A DNA stretch of 51,457 nucleotides from Vibrio sagamiensis NBRC 104589. GTDB lineage: Bacteria; Pseudomonadota; Gammaproteobacteria; Enterobacterales; Vibrionaceae. The number at the start of each line of letters is the position of its first letter. Position 1 is the first letter of the stretch. The DNA lies in contig NZ_BJXJ01000031.1 in assembly GCF_007990935.1 (NCBI RefSeq), positions 1 to 51,457 on the forward strand. The letters run 5' to 3'. The notes beneath the pieces are model-generated. The model saw only the letters and a program-made list of their open reading frames with translations. It did not search any database and was not told where the DNA came from. Positions 16,538 through 25,379 of the stretch are shown piece by piece. The position numbers and the translations under genes were made by a program.

Positions 16538-17245
16538 TTAAATATTAAAGAACGTAGTCAATAATCCAATCACCCCACCAAAGATGCCTCCCCAAACAAC
16601 CAGCCAGCCTAAATGCTCTTTGATCATCTTTTGCACCATTTCTTTGACAAGGTTAGGAGTCAGGTCGCTCAGGCGTTGATCGATAATACTTTCAACATTT
16701 TGCTTGATTTCATTCATCATGCTTGGTGATTCAATTTGTTCTTTGAGTGCTTCTTTGATGCTGTCGCTTTTACTTAGCTCGACAATTGAAACTTTCATTT
16801 TGTCGATAAAAGGCTGGCGCATTGGCTGTAAGGCTTCGGTTCCACCTAGCATGGCTAGCATACCGCCAAACTGAGAGCCCTCAATGACTTCGACAAGTGA
16901 ATCAAAAGCCGGGTTTAAATCCACTTTTTCAATGACAGGAGCGAGGTTGATATTAACGCAACCAGACATCTCTTGGTTAAGGAAACGATCGATATTTGCT
17001 TCAGTAAAAAATTGTTCCATCATGAGCGTCTTTATCGCCAGCTTAAATTCTTCAAAGCGCGATGGAATCACACCAGAACCATATAACCCGGGCACTTTTT
17101 CAAACAGCATATGGATTGCTAGCCAGTTGGTGATTGCGCCTGAAAATGCGAATAGTCCGGCATACCACATAAAATGATTTTGAAAATAATACCCTACGGC
17201 CATTAATGTGCAGGCAATGAGATTGGTCAGCAAACTTTTATTCAT
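16538..17245 (-). CDS. DUF445 family inner-membrane protein
   Basis: A 235-residue protein with an N-terminal membrane pair (LLTNLIACTLMAVGYYFQ, MWYAGLFAFSGAITNWLAIHMLFEKVPGLYGSGVIPSRFEEFK, the conserved DUF445 block) and a C-terminal membrane segment (LGWLVVWGGIFGGVIGLLTTFFNI). Between them is a charged, helical region of about 140 residues with MKVSIVELSKSDSIKEAL. The function of the family is unknown. It is a single gene on the minus strand, convergent with the Lrp gene. Confidence 0.8.
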   Translation of the reverse strand: MNKSLLTNLIACTLMAVGYYFQNHFMWYAGLFAFSGAITNWLAIHMLFEKVPGLYGSGVIPSRFEEFKLAIKTLMMEQFFTEANIDRFLNQEMSGCVNINLAPVIEKVDLNPAFDSLVEVIEGSQFGGMLAMLGGTEALQPMRQPFIDKMKVSIVELSKSDSIKEALKEQIESPSMMNEIKQNVESIIDQRLSDLTPNLVKEMVQKMIKEHLGWLVVWGGIFGGVIGLLTTFFNI

Positions 17246-17300
17246 AATGATCGATTATATAAGAGTGAAAGGAGTGATTCAGAAAACAGAATTTTATACT

Positions 17301-17350
17301 TATACCCAAGCGACCTCAAGATGCTTGATGCAGAGTGAGGTCACTGAGTC
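17301..17350. repeat. Vibrionaceae-type palindromic intergenic repeat, copy 1
   Basis: TATACCCAAGCGACCTCAAG begins at 17301. AGCGACCTCA (17309-17318) pairs with TGAGGTCACT (17336-17345) with one mismatch. The same core (TATACCCAAGTGACCT) recurs at 27205, so it is a dispersed repeat rather than a local hairpin. It stands in the spacer between two divergently placed gene ends. Confidence 0.65.
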
Positions 17351-17510
17351 AAATTCAAGTAAGACAATCAAGCGAAAGCTCGGGCTTTTTCCCGTTATCT
17401 GACACAATAAGTTGGCTCAGATCCTTTTGTTTGACCATTTTAATTTGATAGGGAAAGGGTCTTTCCCCTAGTATAATGATGAAACATTGTGCATGAGATG
17501 ATGTGAAACC

Positions 17511-19349
17511 TTAGGTATCCGCTTCTTTACCAATAAAACCTCCAGTCTGGTGAGCCCACAACTGTGCATAAATACCTTTTTGTGCAACTAACTCTTGATG
17601 GGTACCTTGTTCAACAACGTTGCCTTTATCAAGCACGATGAGACGATCCATTTGTGCTATCGTTGATAATCGGTGAGCAATCGCAATCACAGTTTTTCCT
17701 TGCATCAGCTCATTTAAGCTTTCTTGTATGGCTGACTCTACTTCTGAGTCAAGGGCCGAAGTTGCTTCATCCAAAATGAGTAATGGAGCATCCTTAAGTA
17801 GCACTCTAGAAATAGCAATACGCTGACGTTGCCCTCCTGAAAGTTTCACCCCCCGTTCACCGACTTGGGCATCATAGCCTACGTTACCAAAAGGGTCACT
17901 CAGGCTTTCGATAAATTCATCTGCATGAGCTTGCTTGGTTGCTTTTCTGAGTTCCGTTTCAGTGGCATCAGGTCTACCATATAAGATGTTGTCGCGAATT
18001 GAGCGATGTAATAATGATGTATCTTGTGTCACCATACCAATTTGCGCTCGAAGTGAGTCTTGCGTGACGAGTGCAATATCTTGTCCATCAATTTTAATGC
18101 TTCCTTGTTCGACATCGTGGAAGCGTAATAGTAAGTTAACTAATGTTGATTTACCTGCACCAGAACGCCCAACCAACCCTACTTTTTCACCAGGTTTGAT
18201 ACTGAGATTAAGATTATTAATTACTCCTTTCTTTTCTCCGTAGTGAAAGCTGACGTTGTCAAATTCAATCCCACCAGATTCGACTTCAAGTGCTTTAGCA
18301 TCTGGCCTATCTTGAATATCAATCGGCTTAGATAACGTTTTCATGCCATCTACGACTGTACCCAAGTTTTCAAATAAGGCTCCGACTTCCCACATTATCC
18401 ACATTGACATCCCATTAATGCGTAGAGCCAAACTGATGGCAATTGTGATAGCACCGACAGTAATGGCGCTATCTAACCATAAATAAATCGATAGTGCGGC
18501 AACAGAAAATACCAATAAGTAATTCGAAATTTCCACAGCGACATCGAAGCCAGTTACTAAACGCATTTGGCGATAAACGGTATTTAAAAAACCTTTCATT
18601 CCTTGTTTGGCGTAGCTTGTCTCACGTTGACTGTGTGAAAAGAGTTTAACGGTTTGAATATTGGTGTAGCTATCAACGAGGCGACCTGTCATCGTTGAAC
18701 GAGCATCTGCTTGTTCTGATGCGACGTTCTTTAGTTTTGGTACAAAGTAAATCTGAATTGCAATGTAAACAAATAACCATATTAACATCGGGATCATCAA
18801 GCGCCAGTCTGCTGCTGCGAGCATTACAATGATGCTCGTGAAATAAACCGAAACGTAAACAAATACATCCATGGTTTTCATTACTGTTTCTCTGACAGCA
18901 AGTGAAGTTTGCATCACTTTTGTAGCTACGCGCCCTGCAAAGTCATCTTGATAGAAGTTCAGACTTTGATTCAACAGATAGCGGTGTGTTAACCAGCGAA
19001 TGGACATAGGGTAGTTGCCTAGTAACGTTTGATGAATCAGTAGGGAATAAACAACAACCAGTGTCGGCATTATAATTAATAAAAGTACCGCGAAAAAAAT
19101 AAGTTCAGACTTATTATCTTGTAAAAAAGTTTCGGGATTACTGGTCGATAACCAGTCAATAAGTTGACCCATAGCACCAAATAGAGACACTTCAACAATA
19201 GCGACAATGGTTGACATAATCGACATGATTATTAAAGGTTTCTCGAAACCCCGAGTATAGTGGCGCAAGAAAGCAAATATACCTGATGGCGATTGCTTAG
19301 CTGCGTGGTTTGGAAAAGGTTTAGTGAAACCTTCGAATCGCTTAAACAT
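17511..19349 (-). CDS. ABC exporter, fused membrane and ATPase domains (multidrug/lipid type)
   Basis: A 612-residue half-transporter. The start is placed at MFKRFEGFTKPF (ATG complement at 19347-19349) because TTTAGGATTAG precedes it. A frame opening 16 codons earlier has no such site. The membrane domain spans about 45-340 with six segments, including IMSIMSTIVAIVEVSLFGAM. The ATPase domain spans about 360-605, with Walker A GRSGAGKST, Q-loop MVTQDTSL, signature LSGGQRQR, Walker B LLILDEATSALD and H-loop AIAHRLST. All motifs are intact. It likely works as a homodimer in the inner membrane. The exported compound is unknown, and similar proteins are annotated as multidrug exporters. Confidence 0.88.
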   Translation of the reverse strand: MFKRFEGFTKPFPNHAAKQSPSGIFAFLRHYTRGFEKPLIIMSIMSTIVAIVEVSLFGAMGQLIDWLSTSNPETFLQDNKSELIFFAVLLLIIMPTLVVVYSLLIHQTLLGNYPMSIRWLTHRYLLNQSLNFYQDDFAGRVATKVMQTSLAVRETVMKTMDVFVYVSVYFTSIIVMLAAADWRLMIPMLIWLFVYIAIQIYFVPKLKNVASEQADARSTMTGRLVDSYTNIQTVKLFSHSQRETSYAKQGMKGFLNTVYRQMRLVTGFDVAVEISNYLLVFSVAALSIYLWLDSAITVGAITIAISLALRINGMSMWIMWEVGALFENLGTVVDGMKTLSKPIDIQDRPDAKALEVESGGIEFDNVSFHYGEKKGVINNLNLSIKPGEKVGLVGRSGAGKSTLVNLLLRFHDVEQGSIKIDGQDIALVTQDSLRAQIGMVTQDTSLLHRSIRDNILYGRPDATETELRKATKQAHADEFIESLSDPFGNVGYDAQVGERGVKLSGGQRQRIAISRVLLKDAPLLILDEATSALDSEVESAIQESLNELMQGKTVIAIAHRLSTIAQMDRLIVLDKGNVVEQGTHQELVAQKGIYAQLWAHQTGGFIGKEADT

Positions 19350-19677
19350 AACTAATCCTAAAAGTAGAGGGCTAACTGGAGGTTTAATGGTAAACATCCG
19401 ATTTTACAGTAGAATAACCAGATTAAATGTTAGTGTAATGTAATATAATTTTTTTTGTTATCATATGGTTTTAGCATTGATTTTAATATTAAGCTTTTAA
19501 TGTTATCAAGGTGGGAGGGGAGAGTGTAAGTTATTTATATAACAATGAATTTTATTGGTTTTACGGGTGTTTACACGAAATTTTACTGTATTTAGGTTCG
19601 ATTTATATAAAAAAAAGCAAAATAAAAACCAACATTTACGTTACAATTTTTCTTGTGGTTTTAACAAGGAAGCCAAA

Positions 19678-20676
19678 ATGCTTAAAAATGGAGCTGAGCT
19701 TAGCCTACAGCATTGTTATTCAAAAGGGGCAGACAAGCCATATATTCAAGCGGCCAGCTGTGTTGTGATGGTGCCTCCGAAAGAGTTTAGTTTTAATCCT
19801 GAAACTGCTCAAGATAATGAATTTCAGAACCCAACAGGACTATCTAAGGAAGATATTTTGCATCGCGTAATGGAAGAGTTTTCGACGATGGTAGCAAGGC
19901 TTCGTTTAGAGGGAGTGAAGGTTCTTGAATTTGATTATCCATTATCAAAGTTACCTACACCAGATGCGGTCTTTCCAAATAATTGGTTTTGTACCACATC
20001 TGAGGGAAGCTTATATACCTTTCCTATGGCGTGCGAGAATCGTCGTAATGAAGTTCGACCTGAAGCTTTAGTCATGATCTTTGAACAAGCAGGTTATGTA
20101 GTAAAGCATCGAGATTCTTTACTCTCATACCTCTCAGATGGTGCTTATTTAGAAAGTACGGGAGTAATGGTTTTTGATCACATCAATCAAACTATTTATG
20201 CCGCTTTGTCACAACGTTGTGATCGACTAGCTTTAGAGGATTTTGCTCAGCGTATAAGCTATGAAAAAGTGGTATCATTTCAAACCTGCTTACCTTCGGG
20301 AGCTCCTGTGTATCACACTAACGTCATGATGGCATTGGGAGAAGGTTTTTGTGTGATTTGTGACGAAGTCATTTCTCAGCATAAGCGAAAGTTTATTGTC
20401 GATTCAATCAAAAAAAGTAGGGAAATTATCTCAATATCTCTTGAACAGATGAATCAATTCTGTGGCAACGTTTTGCAACTAACGACAGACTCTGGTGACA
20501 AAGTGATTGCCATGTCTCAATCTGCTCATGATGCATTTTCCTCTACTCAGCGCAAAAAACTTTCTCAATATGGCAAGTTGTTGCCTTTTGATGTCTCTAC
20601 AATAGAATCAATCGGTGGTGGTTCCGTGCGTTGCATGCTGGCTGAGGTATTCTTACCTCGCACGCCATTCAAGTAA
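19678..20676 (+). CDS. ctlX: Citrulline-utilisation hydrolase-type amidinotransferase-fold protein (CtlX)
   Basis: 332 residues from ATG 19678 with AAGGAAGCC upstream. Longer frames start in an unlikely leader. It has the guanidine-modifying (arginine deiminase/amidinotransferase) fold: VFPNNWFCTTSEGSLYTFPM (substrate Asn/Asp loop), YLSDGAYLESTGVMVFDH, LPSGAPVYHTNVMMALGEGFCVIC (catalytic His), and a C-terminal catalytic Cys in GGGSVRCMLAEVFLP. These blocks match the CtlX family of citrulline/arginine-related hydrolases. It is cytosolic and monocistronic. The exact substrate cannot be proven from sequence. Confidence 0.8.
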   Translation: MLKNGAELSLQHCYSKGADKPYIQAASCVVMVPPKEFSFNPETAQDNEFQNPTGLSKEDILHRVMEEFSTMVARLRLEGVKVLEFDYPLSKLPTPDAVFPNNWFCTTSEGSLYTFPMACENRRNEVRPEALVMIFEQAGYVVKHRDSLLSYLSDGAYLESTGVMVFDHINQTIYAALSQRCDRLALEDFAQRISYEKVVSFQTCLPSGAPVYHTNVMMALGEGFCVICDEVISQHKRKFIVDSIKKSREIISISLEQMNQFCGNVLQLTTDSGDKVIAMSQSAHDAFSSTQRKKLSQYGKLLPFDVSTIESIGGGSVRCMLAEVFLPRTPFK

Positions 20677-20783
20677 ATCAAATATACCGAGCTTCAGTAA
20701 CTCAAAAGTATTTTTTCACCGATATACACTCGGTTCTTGAATATGGTAACGATATCGTTGTTTTCATTGAGCATATATTCTGA

Positions 20784-20805
20784 GCAGAGGGCCCGCGCCC
20801 TCTGC
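20784..20805. terminator. GC-rich hairpin between convergent genes
   Basis: GCAGAGGGC (20784-20792) and GCCCTCTGC (20797-20805) form a 9-bp stem with a 4-base loop. There is no T-run on either strand, but its position between ctlX (plus) and the 58-aa gene (minus) fits a bidirectional terminator. Confidence 0.6.
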
Positions 20806-20837
20806 AAGTATATCATTTGGCCGAATATTCTTTGGTA

Positions 20838-21014
20838 TTAAATCAATGTGGCGGTTTCCATTTCATATTGATTTGTATAGGCATTATATTGATATTCTAA
20901 ATTTTTATCTTCATAGCCATCATAAATACACTCACCAATATTGTTCCTTGGACAGATGAAGTAATTACTGCGGTCAATCATTTCTGTATGACATATTGGG
21001 CAATACTTTTCCAT
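20838..21014 (-). CDS. Small zinc-ribbon-like protein (58 aa)
   Basis: The minus-strand ATG at 21012-21014 is preceded by GGGAGGTTGTT, a very good ribosome binding site. The product starts MEKYCPICHTEMIDRSNYFICP and has CPxC (5-8) and C21...C29, i.e. CxxC-x12-C-x7-C, a zinc-ribbon arrangement. The tail is acidic and tyrosine-rich (YDGYEDKNLEYQYNAY). It is too short for standard calling. Function unknown. Such proteins are often annotated as hypothetical zinc-binding proteins in Vibrio. It stands alone, with a hairpin 33 bases after its stop. Confidence 0.7.
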   Translation of the reverse strand: MEKYCPICHTEMIDRSNYFICPRNNIGECIYDGYEDKNLEYQYNAYTNQYEMETATLI

Positions 21015-21392
21015 AACAACCTCCCACTAAATTTGTGATTAAAACTCTGTTTACATAACCAAGTAATTTAAGGTTAATTAAATATAGGAATTTACTCCAA
21101 ACATCAACCAGTCCTTAAGGTTATAGTCTAAATAATTTTAGCTCCATTTTTATTACACTAATGTGAAGCTTGTTTTTGAACCAAGGTCATTTATCAAGAA
21201 AGATGTCAAATATATCATATAATGACAAAGTTGTTATTTTATGGTTATGAAAACTATATTTATAAAATAAATATAAGGTTGAAATTATAATGTTAAGTAT
21301 TTTTAAAAAGTTGAAAGATTTGCGAGTGATATCCCGAATTTAATAATACTTTCAGGTTTTAGAATTAATGAAGGCATACAATATTTTTCATG
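21015..21392. other. AT-rich spacer without a gene
   Basis: 378 bases between the start of the zinc-ribbon gene and the end of the MOSC gene. Only short, stop-rich frames are present. It must contain the promoter of the 58-aa gene near 21030-21080. No hairpin, repeat or RNA gene was recognised. Confidence 0.5.
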
Positions 21393-22088
21393 TTACCCCT
21401 TTAGTGTAGGTCCAATAAGACGTGGTCGACAATCTTCAAGGCAGCCAGTTTTCAAACGTTGTTCGACGACTTTTTGCCAAGAATCAACTAATGGAATGTT
21501 TAGCAATGGTTTTAACTCTTGGCTATCGAGGTTACCTGAAAAAATGATATGCATGATTTTTGTGAGTGACCAGTCAGGATATGGTCTATCACACAAAATA
21601 ATTTCATCTCCAACACCAATTTCTCCTTCTTCGAGCACCCTGAAATACCAGCCTGTTTTCAAAGTATCTTGCAGCTTATGAGCCATATTGCATTGGTTAA
21701 ACCTAATATTCAGTTTCCAACAGGGCATACGACCTTGAGATACTTCCAGTAACGTTGAACCAATACGAATTTTGTCATTGAGACATATGGTTGCCTCAGT
21801 GATTCCTGATGAGCTTAAGTTTTCACCGAATGCGCCAACAGTATTAATGACTGGCGATGGCCCCAGTTCTTGCTGCCAAAACTTGTAATGTTCGCTTGGA
21901 TAAATGTGAAGTGCTTTTTGTAAACCTCCATGAAAACGAGAATCACCTTGTTCATCTTGTAATAAGCCAAGAGTTGAAACATAGTGGCGGCCAGAAAGTA
22001 TTTTCTTATTGATTGCACTGAGTGACTGATGAGCATATGGAAGAGCTTTGCCCGCTAGAACAGCATTAATGTGGCCTAAAGTCGACAT
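21393..22088 (-). CDS. MOSC domain protein (YiiM-like)
   Basis: A 231-residue protein with the YiiM-type MOSC layout: an N-terminal MSTLGHINAVLAGKALPY, the core QGDSRFHGGLQKALHIYPSEHYKFWQQEL, FGENLSSSGITEATICLNDKIRIGSTLLEVSQGRMPCWKLN with the conserved Cys that binds the molybdenum cofactor sulfur in this fold, and GWYFRVLEEGEIGVGDEI. MOSC proteins handle or use molybdenum cofactor. The E. coli relative reduces N-hydroxylated compounds such as 6-N-hydroxylaminopurine. It is a single gene on the minus strand. Confidence 0.88.
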   Translation of the reverse strand: MSTLGHINAVLAGKALPYAHQSLSAINKKILSGRHYVSTLGLLQDEQGDSRFHGGLQKALHIYPSEHYKFWQQELGPSPVINTVGAFGENLSSSGITEATICLNDKIRIGSTLLEVSQGRMPCWKLNIRFNQCNMAHKLQDTLKTGWYFRVLEEGEIGVGDEIILCDRPYPDWSLTKIMHIIFSGNLDSQELKPLLNIPLVDSWQKVVEQRLKTGCLEDCRPRLIGPTLKG

Positions 22089-22325
22089 ATTAGTTTCGGT
22101 TTTTTTAGTTAAAGAATGGAAAGTATATTAACTTTATTTTGTATTTAAAAGAGCAATGGGTGTAGATCTATAAAATAAAGCATTATCGAGAGTGCTAATT
22201 TATCGAAATCTTTTGATATCAGAGAATCTTGAAATTACTTGAGTAGATCTCTAAGTAACTCCAAGATATTAAGTGGTAGAAAGCACTATTAAAAAGTTCA
22301 ACAGGTTGGTGAAATAGCTAAACAG

Positions 22326-23423
22326 TTAGCGAGATTCTAGTGGGTAAGAACGGTAGCTCCACATACCATAGGTTCTCAGTGCATCTCGGTAGATGCCAAG
22401 TAATTCATTATTGCTGGCATTTTGCAACTCATGCAACGGTCTATCTGGGTAGCTTACGGTATCAAATGTGATCCCTTGTGGACCAGTTTGCCAACTGGCT
22501 ATTTCAAATAGAGTTTGTCCTCGACGGACATGGCTAGCAGAGCTGATGATTGTAGCGTGCTTTATGCCGTGATGTGCCAATGCATAGCTACTATAAAGAG
22601 CATTTCCGACGGTGCTGGTGGCATAGTTTTCCTCAATAATCCGCTCTTTACTGATCCCCCGCTCGATTAACCAATCTGCCATCAACTTACCTTCGGTCTT
22701 GTGATTTTTAGGCATGCCGCCAGTAAGTACAATGATCGCATTAGGGGCTGCTTTGGCTATTTCAAGTGTTGTTTGCAAGCGTGCGATTAATACATCATGC
22801 ATGGAGCCATCAGGGTTTAATGCATAGCCGAGAGTGACGATTGCTCCTTTATCATCTAATTTATTTGTTAGTGGCTTTTCTTTTAGAGGTATTGTGATTA
22901 CACGATCAATCGTAGCAAAAATACGCTGTATATCAGTAGCTTTACCCGGATTTAGTTTGTTAAGAATCTCTATGTGCTGCTGAGACTTTTTATTCTCTTC
23001 CTTGAAGCGTTGCCAAACCGCAAGGTAAGCATGTAAATCCACATTATCTGGTGCAACAGTCAAAGCTTGCTCAAATAACTCAATCGCTCTATCAACGTTT
23101 TTGTTGTAAATTTGAGCGTTGGCCGCTGAAATTAAAAGATCAGTTCGGTATGGCTCTAATTGATATGCTTCTAATAAGCGATTAGTGATAATTTCCATAT
23201 TGCTGGGTATTTTGGCTGTAAATCCAGCATTTGAAACTCGAGCTGGGGATTTAAAAGCGATCAAGGCATCATTCAATAGTTGATCAACGACTTGGCGTTG
23301 AGTTACCAGTTGTGCATAGTCGACAGAAGGCTGAGCTGTTAGTGGTTGGCTAGCAGAAGTATAAGAAACGGCGCTGAAGCTTAAGATACTACCAAGGGCG
23401 ATAGCAAAAACATTTTTGTTCAT
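22326..23423 (-). CDS. Secreted TPR and DUF218 (YdcF/ElyC-like) protein
   Basis: A 365-residue protein with an N-terminal signal peptide (MNKNVFAIALGSILSFSAVSYTSA), a TPR-like helical part at about 75-160 (ITNRLLEAYQLEPYRTDLLISAANAQIYNKNVDRAIELFEQALTVAPDNVDLHAYLA reads as two repeats), and a DUF218 domain at about 190-345 (AIVTLGYALNPDGSM, IVLTGGMPKNHKTEGKLMADWLIERGI, IIEENYATSTVGNALYSSYAL, ATIISSASHVRR). DUF218 proteins act in envelope-related steps, but the chemistry is not established. Periplasmic location is inferred. Confidence 0.82.
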   Translation of the reverse strand: MNKNVFAIALGSILSFSAVSYTSASQPLTAQPSVDYAQLVTQRQVVDQLLNDALIAFKSPARVSNAGFTAKIPSNMEIITNRLLEAYQLEPYRTDLLISAANAQIYNKNVDRAIELFEQALTVAPDNVDLHAYLAVWQRFKEENKKSQQHIEILNKLNPGKATDIQRIFATIDRVITIPLKEKPLTNKLDDKGAIVTLGYALNPDGSMHDVLIARLQTTLEIAKAAPNAIIVLTGGMPKNHKTEGKLMADWLIERGISKERIIEENYATSTVGNALYSSYALAHHGIKHATIISSASHVRRGQTLFEIASWQTGPQGITFDTVSYPDRPLHELQNASNNELLGIYRDALRTYGMWSYRSYPLESR

Positions 23424-23674
23424 AATTTAGTCCTAGTTATTATTTTTGTTATATTTAATGACAGAACGGTAGTCTAATTTTACGCTATGAAGATACTGTG
23501 ATCTGTGCTGGATAAAAAATATAAATTAATGTTTGCTTTGTTAATATTTGCTCCGTATCACTAAATGAGGTTAGAGCCAATGTGAGGTTTGATCACAATA
23601 TATTTACATTTAGCATGAACAAGAACGAATTATCGCATTAAATATCACTTATCTTTTAAAGTAAGGATATAAAA

Positions 23675-25141
23675 ATGATGAAGTTCTTTATAATGTTTTT
23701 CTTATGTATTGTCAGTATCAATAAATCAGCCTATGCAATGTCAAAACCAACATCAGCTAATAACCTATGGAAGAAAGGACAATATCAACGATTAACTCAA
23801 TTTGAAATGAGTAAATTAAGAGATTCAACAAAAGAGTTAAATGGTAACCGTTTAGGTTATGGGTTTAATTTAGTTACAGAACTGCCAACAAGGAATCGCT
23901 GTATAATCAACGGTAGTTATCAAAGAATTGATAATTTCAGTCGCTTTGTTGAAGGTCAAGTTGTATCGAGTAAATCAGAAGTCGAAGAGTTTTTTTCAAC
24001 AAGTTTATCTCTTAATGCTGAAGGCAGGTATGGTTCTTTTTCAGCATCCAGCCAATTTAAACGGGATATGTTGAATAGCTTTCAAAACCTAGAGCAGAAC
24101 AACACCGTGGCTTTTGTGATTCAAGATAAAACGTATACGTTGATTAATGATGCTTGGCCAACAATTGACCCTAGAGCCTTGGCACTCTTACAAGCGAATA
24201 CGAACATCAGTAAAACAAACTTTAGAAACATATGCGGCGATGTATTAGTGGATGGTATTCAATATGGACGTGAGCTTTCTCTTCTGTTGCAAGTAAAATC
24301 AAAGACTCAGCAAGCAAAGGATGTTGTCGATACGGCAGCAGAGATTTCAGCCAGTTATATGATGCTGATTTCAGGTTCAGCTGATAGTAAAACTTTAGAG
24401 CAATATCGTCATTACCAACAAAATTATGAGATTAAGGTTAAAGCTTATGTCTCTGGTGAATCAATGGTGTTATCAGATACTAATTTATTGAATTTTGCTG
24501 ATAAATTAAGGGAGTTTGAGAGCAATCTCGGTAAACATCATAGCGTCATCAATTATCAAACGTCAGCATATCAGGTACCAGATGATATGGATTATTGGCA
24601 AGCATTCAAAGACTATCGTCCCGCAAAATTAGCAATACAAAAATGGCATCAATTTATGGCATTTACTCATTCGGAACAATGTCAATATAAAGACATCGCC
24701 CAGGTCTGTGCAGTAACAAAGCAAATGTATCGAGACGTGTTTGAGAATTGCTCTAATACCTATCGATGGCCGAGCTGTTTAGAGCCTAGTTTGTCTGAAT
24801 GTAAATTACCTACAGAGCAACCTTGTAATTATATTGAGCAGGTGTCAACCCTAGTTTGGCAAGATGCTGTTGTTGATTGGGAGCAAAGTTATGACGTTAT
24901 GTTTCCTAAAGAGTCGCTTGAGATCAATATTATTGGCTATGAAATGAAATTGGAAAATGGCTCGATAAAGAAAACTGCACTTGATCTAAGAGTTCGTTTA
25001 GATAAACCTCATCAGTTCGATGGTCTATTTGTGTGTGACTTAAAAGTTAAAGAAGACCATATCAGTATGTGTGGAGTTATGGATGAAAGAGGAGTTGGTA
25101 AAGTTATGATTGAAAAATTACGCTATTTGATCCGACAGTGA
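23675..25141 (+). CDS. Secreted MACPF-like protein (possible pore-former)
   Basis: A 488-residue protein with a clear signal peptide (MMKFFIMFFLCIVSINKSAYA). The middle has features of the MACPF fold: FRNICGDVLVDGIQYGRELSLLLQ resembles the MACPF signature region (GD/GT-h-h-V-x-x-I-x-x-G-x-x-h), followed by a helical stretch (TAAEISASYMMLISGSADSKTLEQY) and YEIKVKAYVSGES, then FADKLREFESNLGKHHSVINYQTSAY, which fits the end of the domain. The C-terminal about 170 residues hold about ten Cys (CQYKDIAQVC, CSNTYRWPSCLEP, CKLPTEQPC, CDLKV, CGV), a disulfide-rich module. The next gene is a sphingomyelinase-like enzyme in the same direction, which suits a membrane-damaging pair. The MACPF assignment rests on reading alone and needs a profile or fold search. 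Confidence 0.5.
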   Translation: MMKFFIMFFLCIVSINKSAYAMSKPTSANNLWKKGQYQRLTQFEMSKLRDSTKELNGNRLGYGFNLVTELPTRNRCIINGSYQRIDNFSRFVEGQVVSSKSEVEEFFSTSLSLNAEGRYGSFSASSQFKRDMLNSFQNLEQNNTVAFVIQDKTYTLINDAWPTIDPRALALLQANTNISKTNFRNICGDVLVDGIQYGRELSLLLQVKSKTQQAKDVVDTAAEISASYMMLISGSADSKTLEQYRHYQQNYEIKVKAYVSGESMVLSDTNLLNFADKLREFESNLGKHHSVINYQTSAYQVPDDMDYWQAFKDYRPAKLAIQKWHQFMAFTHSEQCQYKDIAQVCAVTKQMYRDVFENCSNTYRWPSCLEPSLSECKLPTEQPCNYIEQVSTLVWQDAVVDWEQSYDVMFPKESLEINIIGYEMKLENGSIKKTALDLRVRLDKPHQFDGLFVCDLKVKEDHISMCGVMDERGVGKVMIEKLRYLIRQ

Positions 25142-25379
25142 TCAGGCTGATTCTCTAGTCACACTGATTTGAATATAACGTGCAAATAAAACTTTTTATA
25201 ATTATATAATTTTAATTTAATCACAAATTATCACAAAATAAACTAATAATACATTTTAGTAATAAAAGTTACATAAATTAATCGAATGTCACACTTTCAA
25301 CAAGGTTGAATTGATTATTTTTTGTGCTAAGTCTTTATTGGAAATGGAAGTATGTTAAAAAAATGTAAAGAGGATAATA

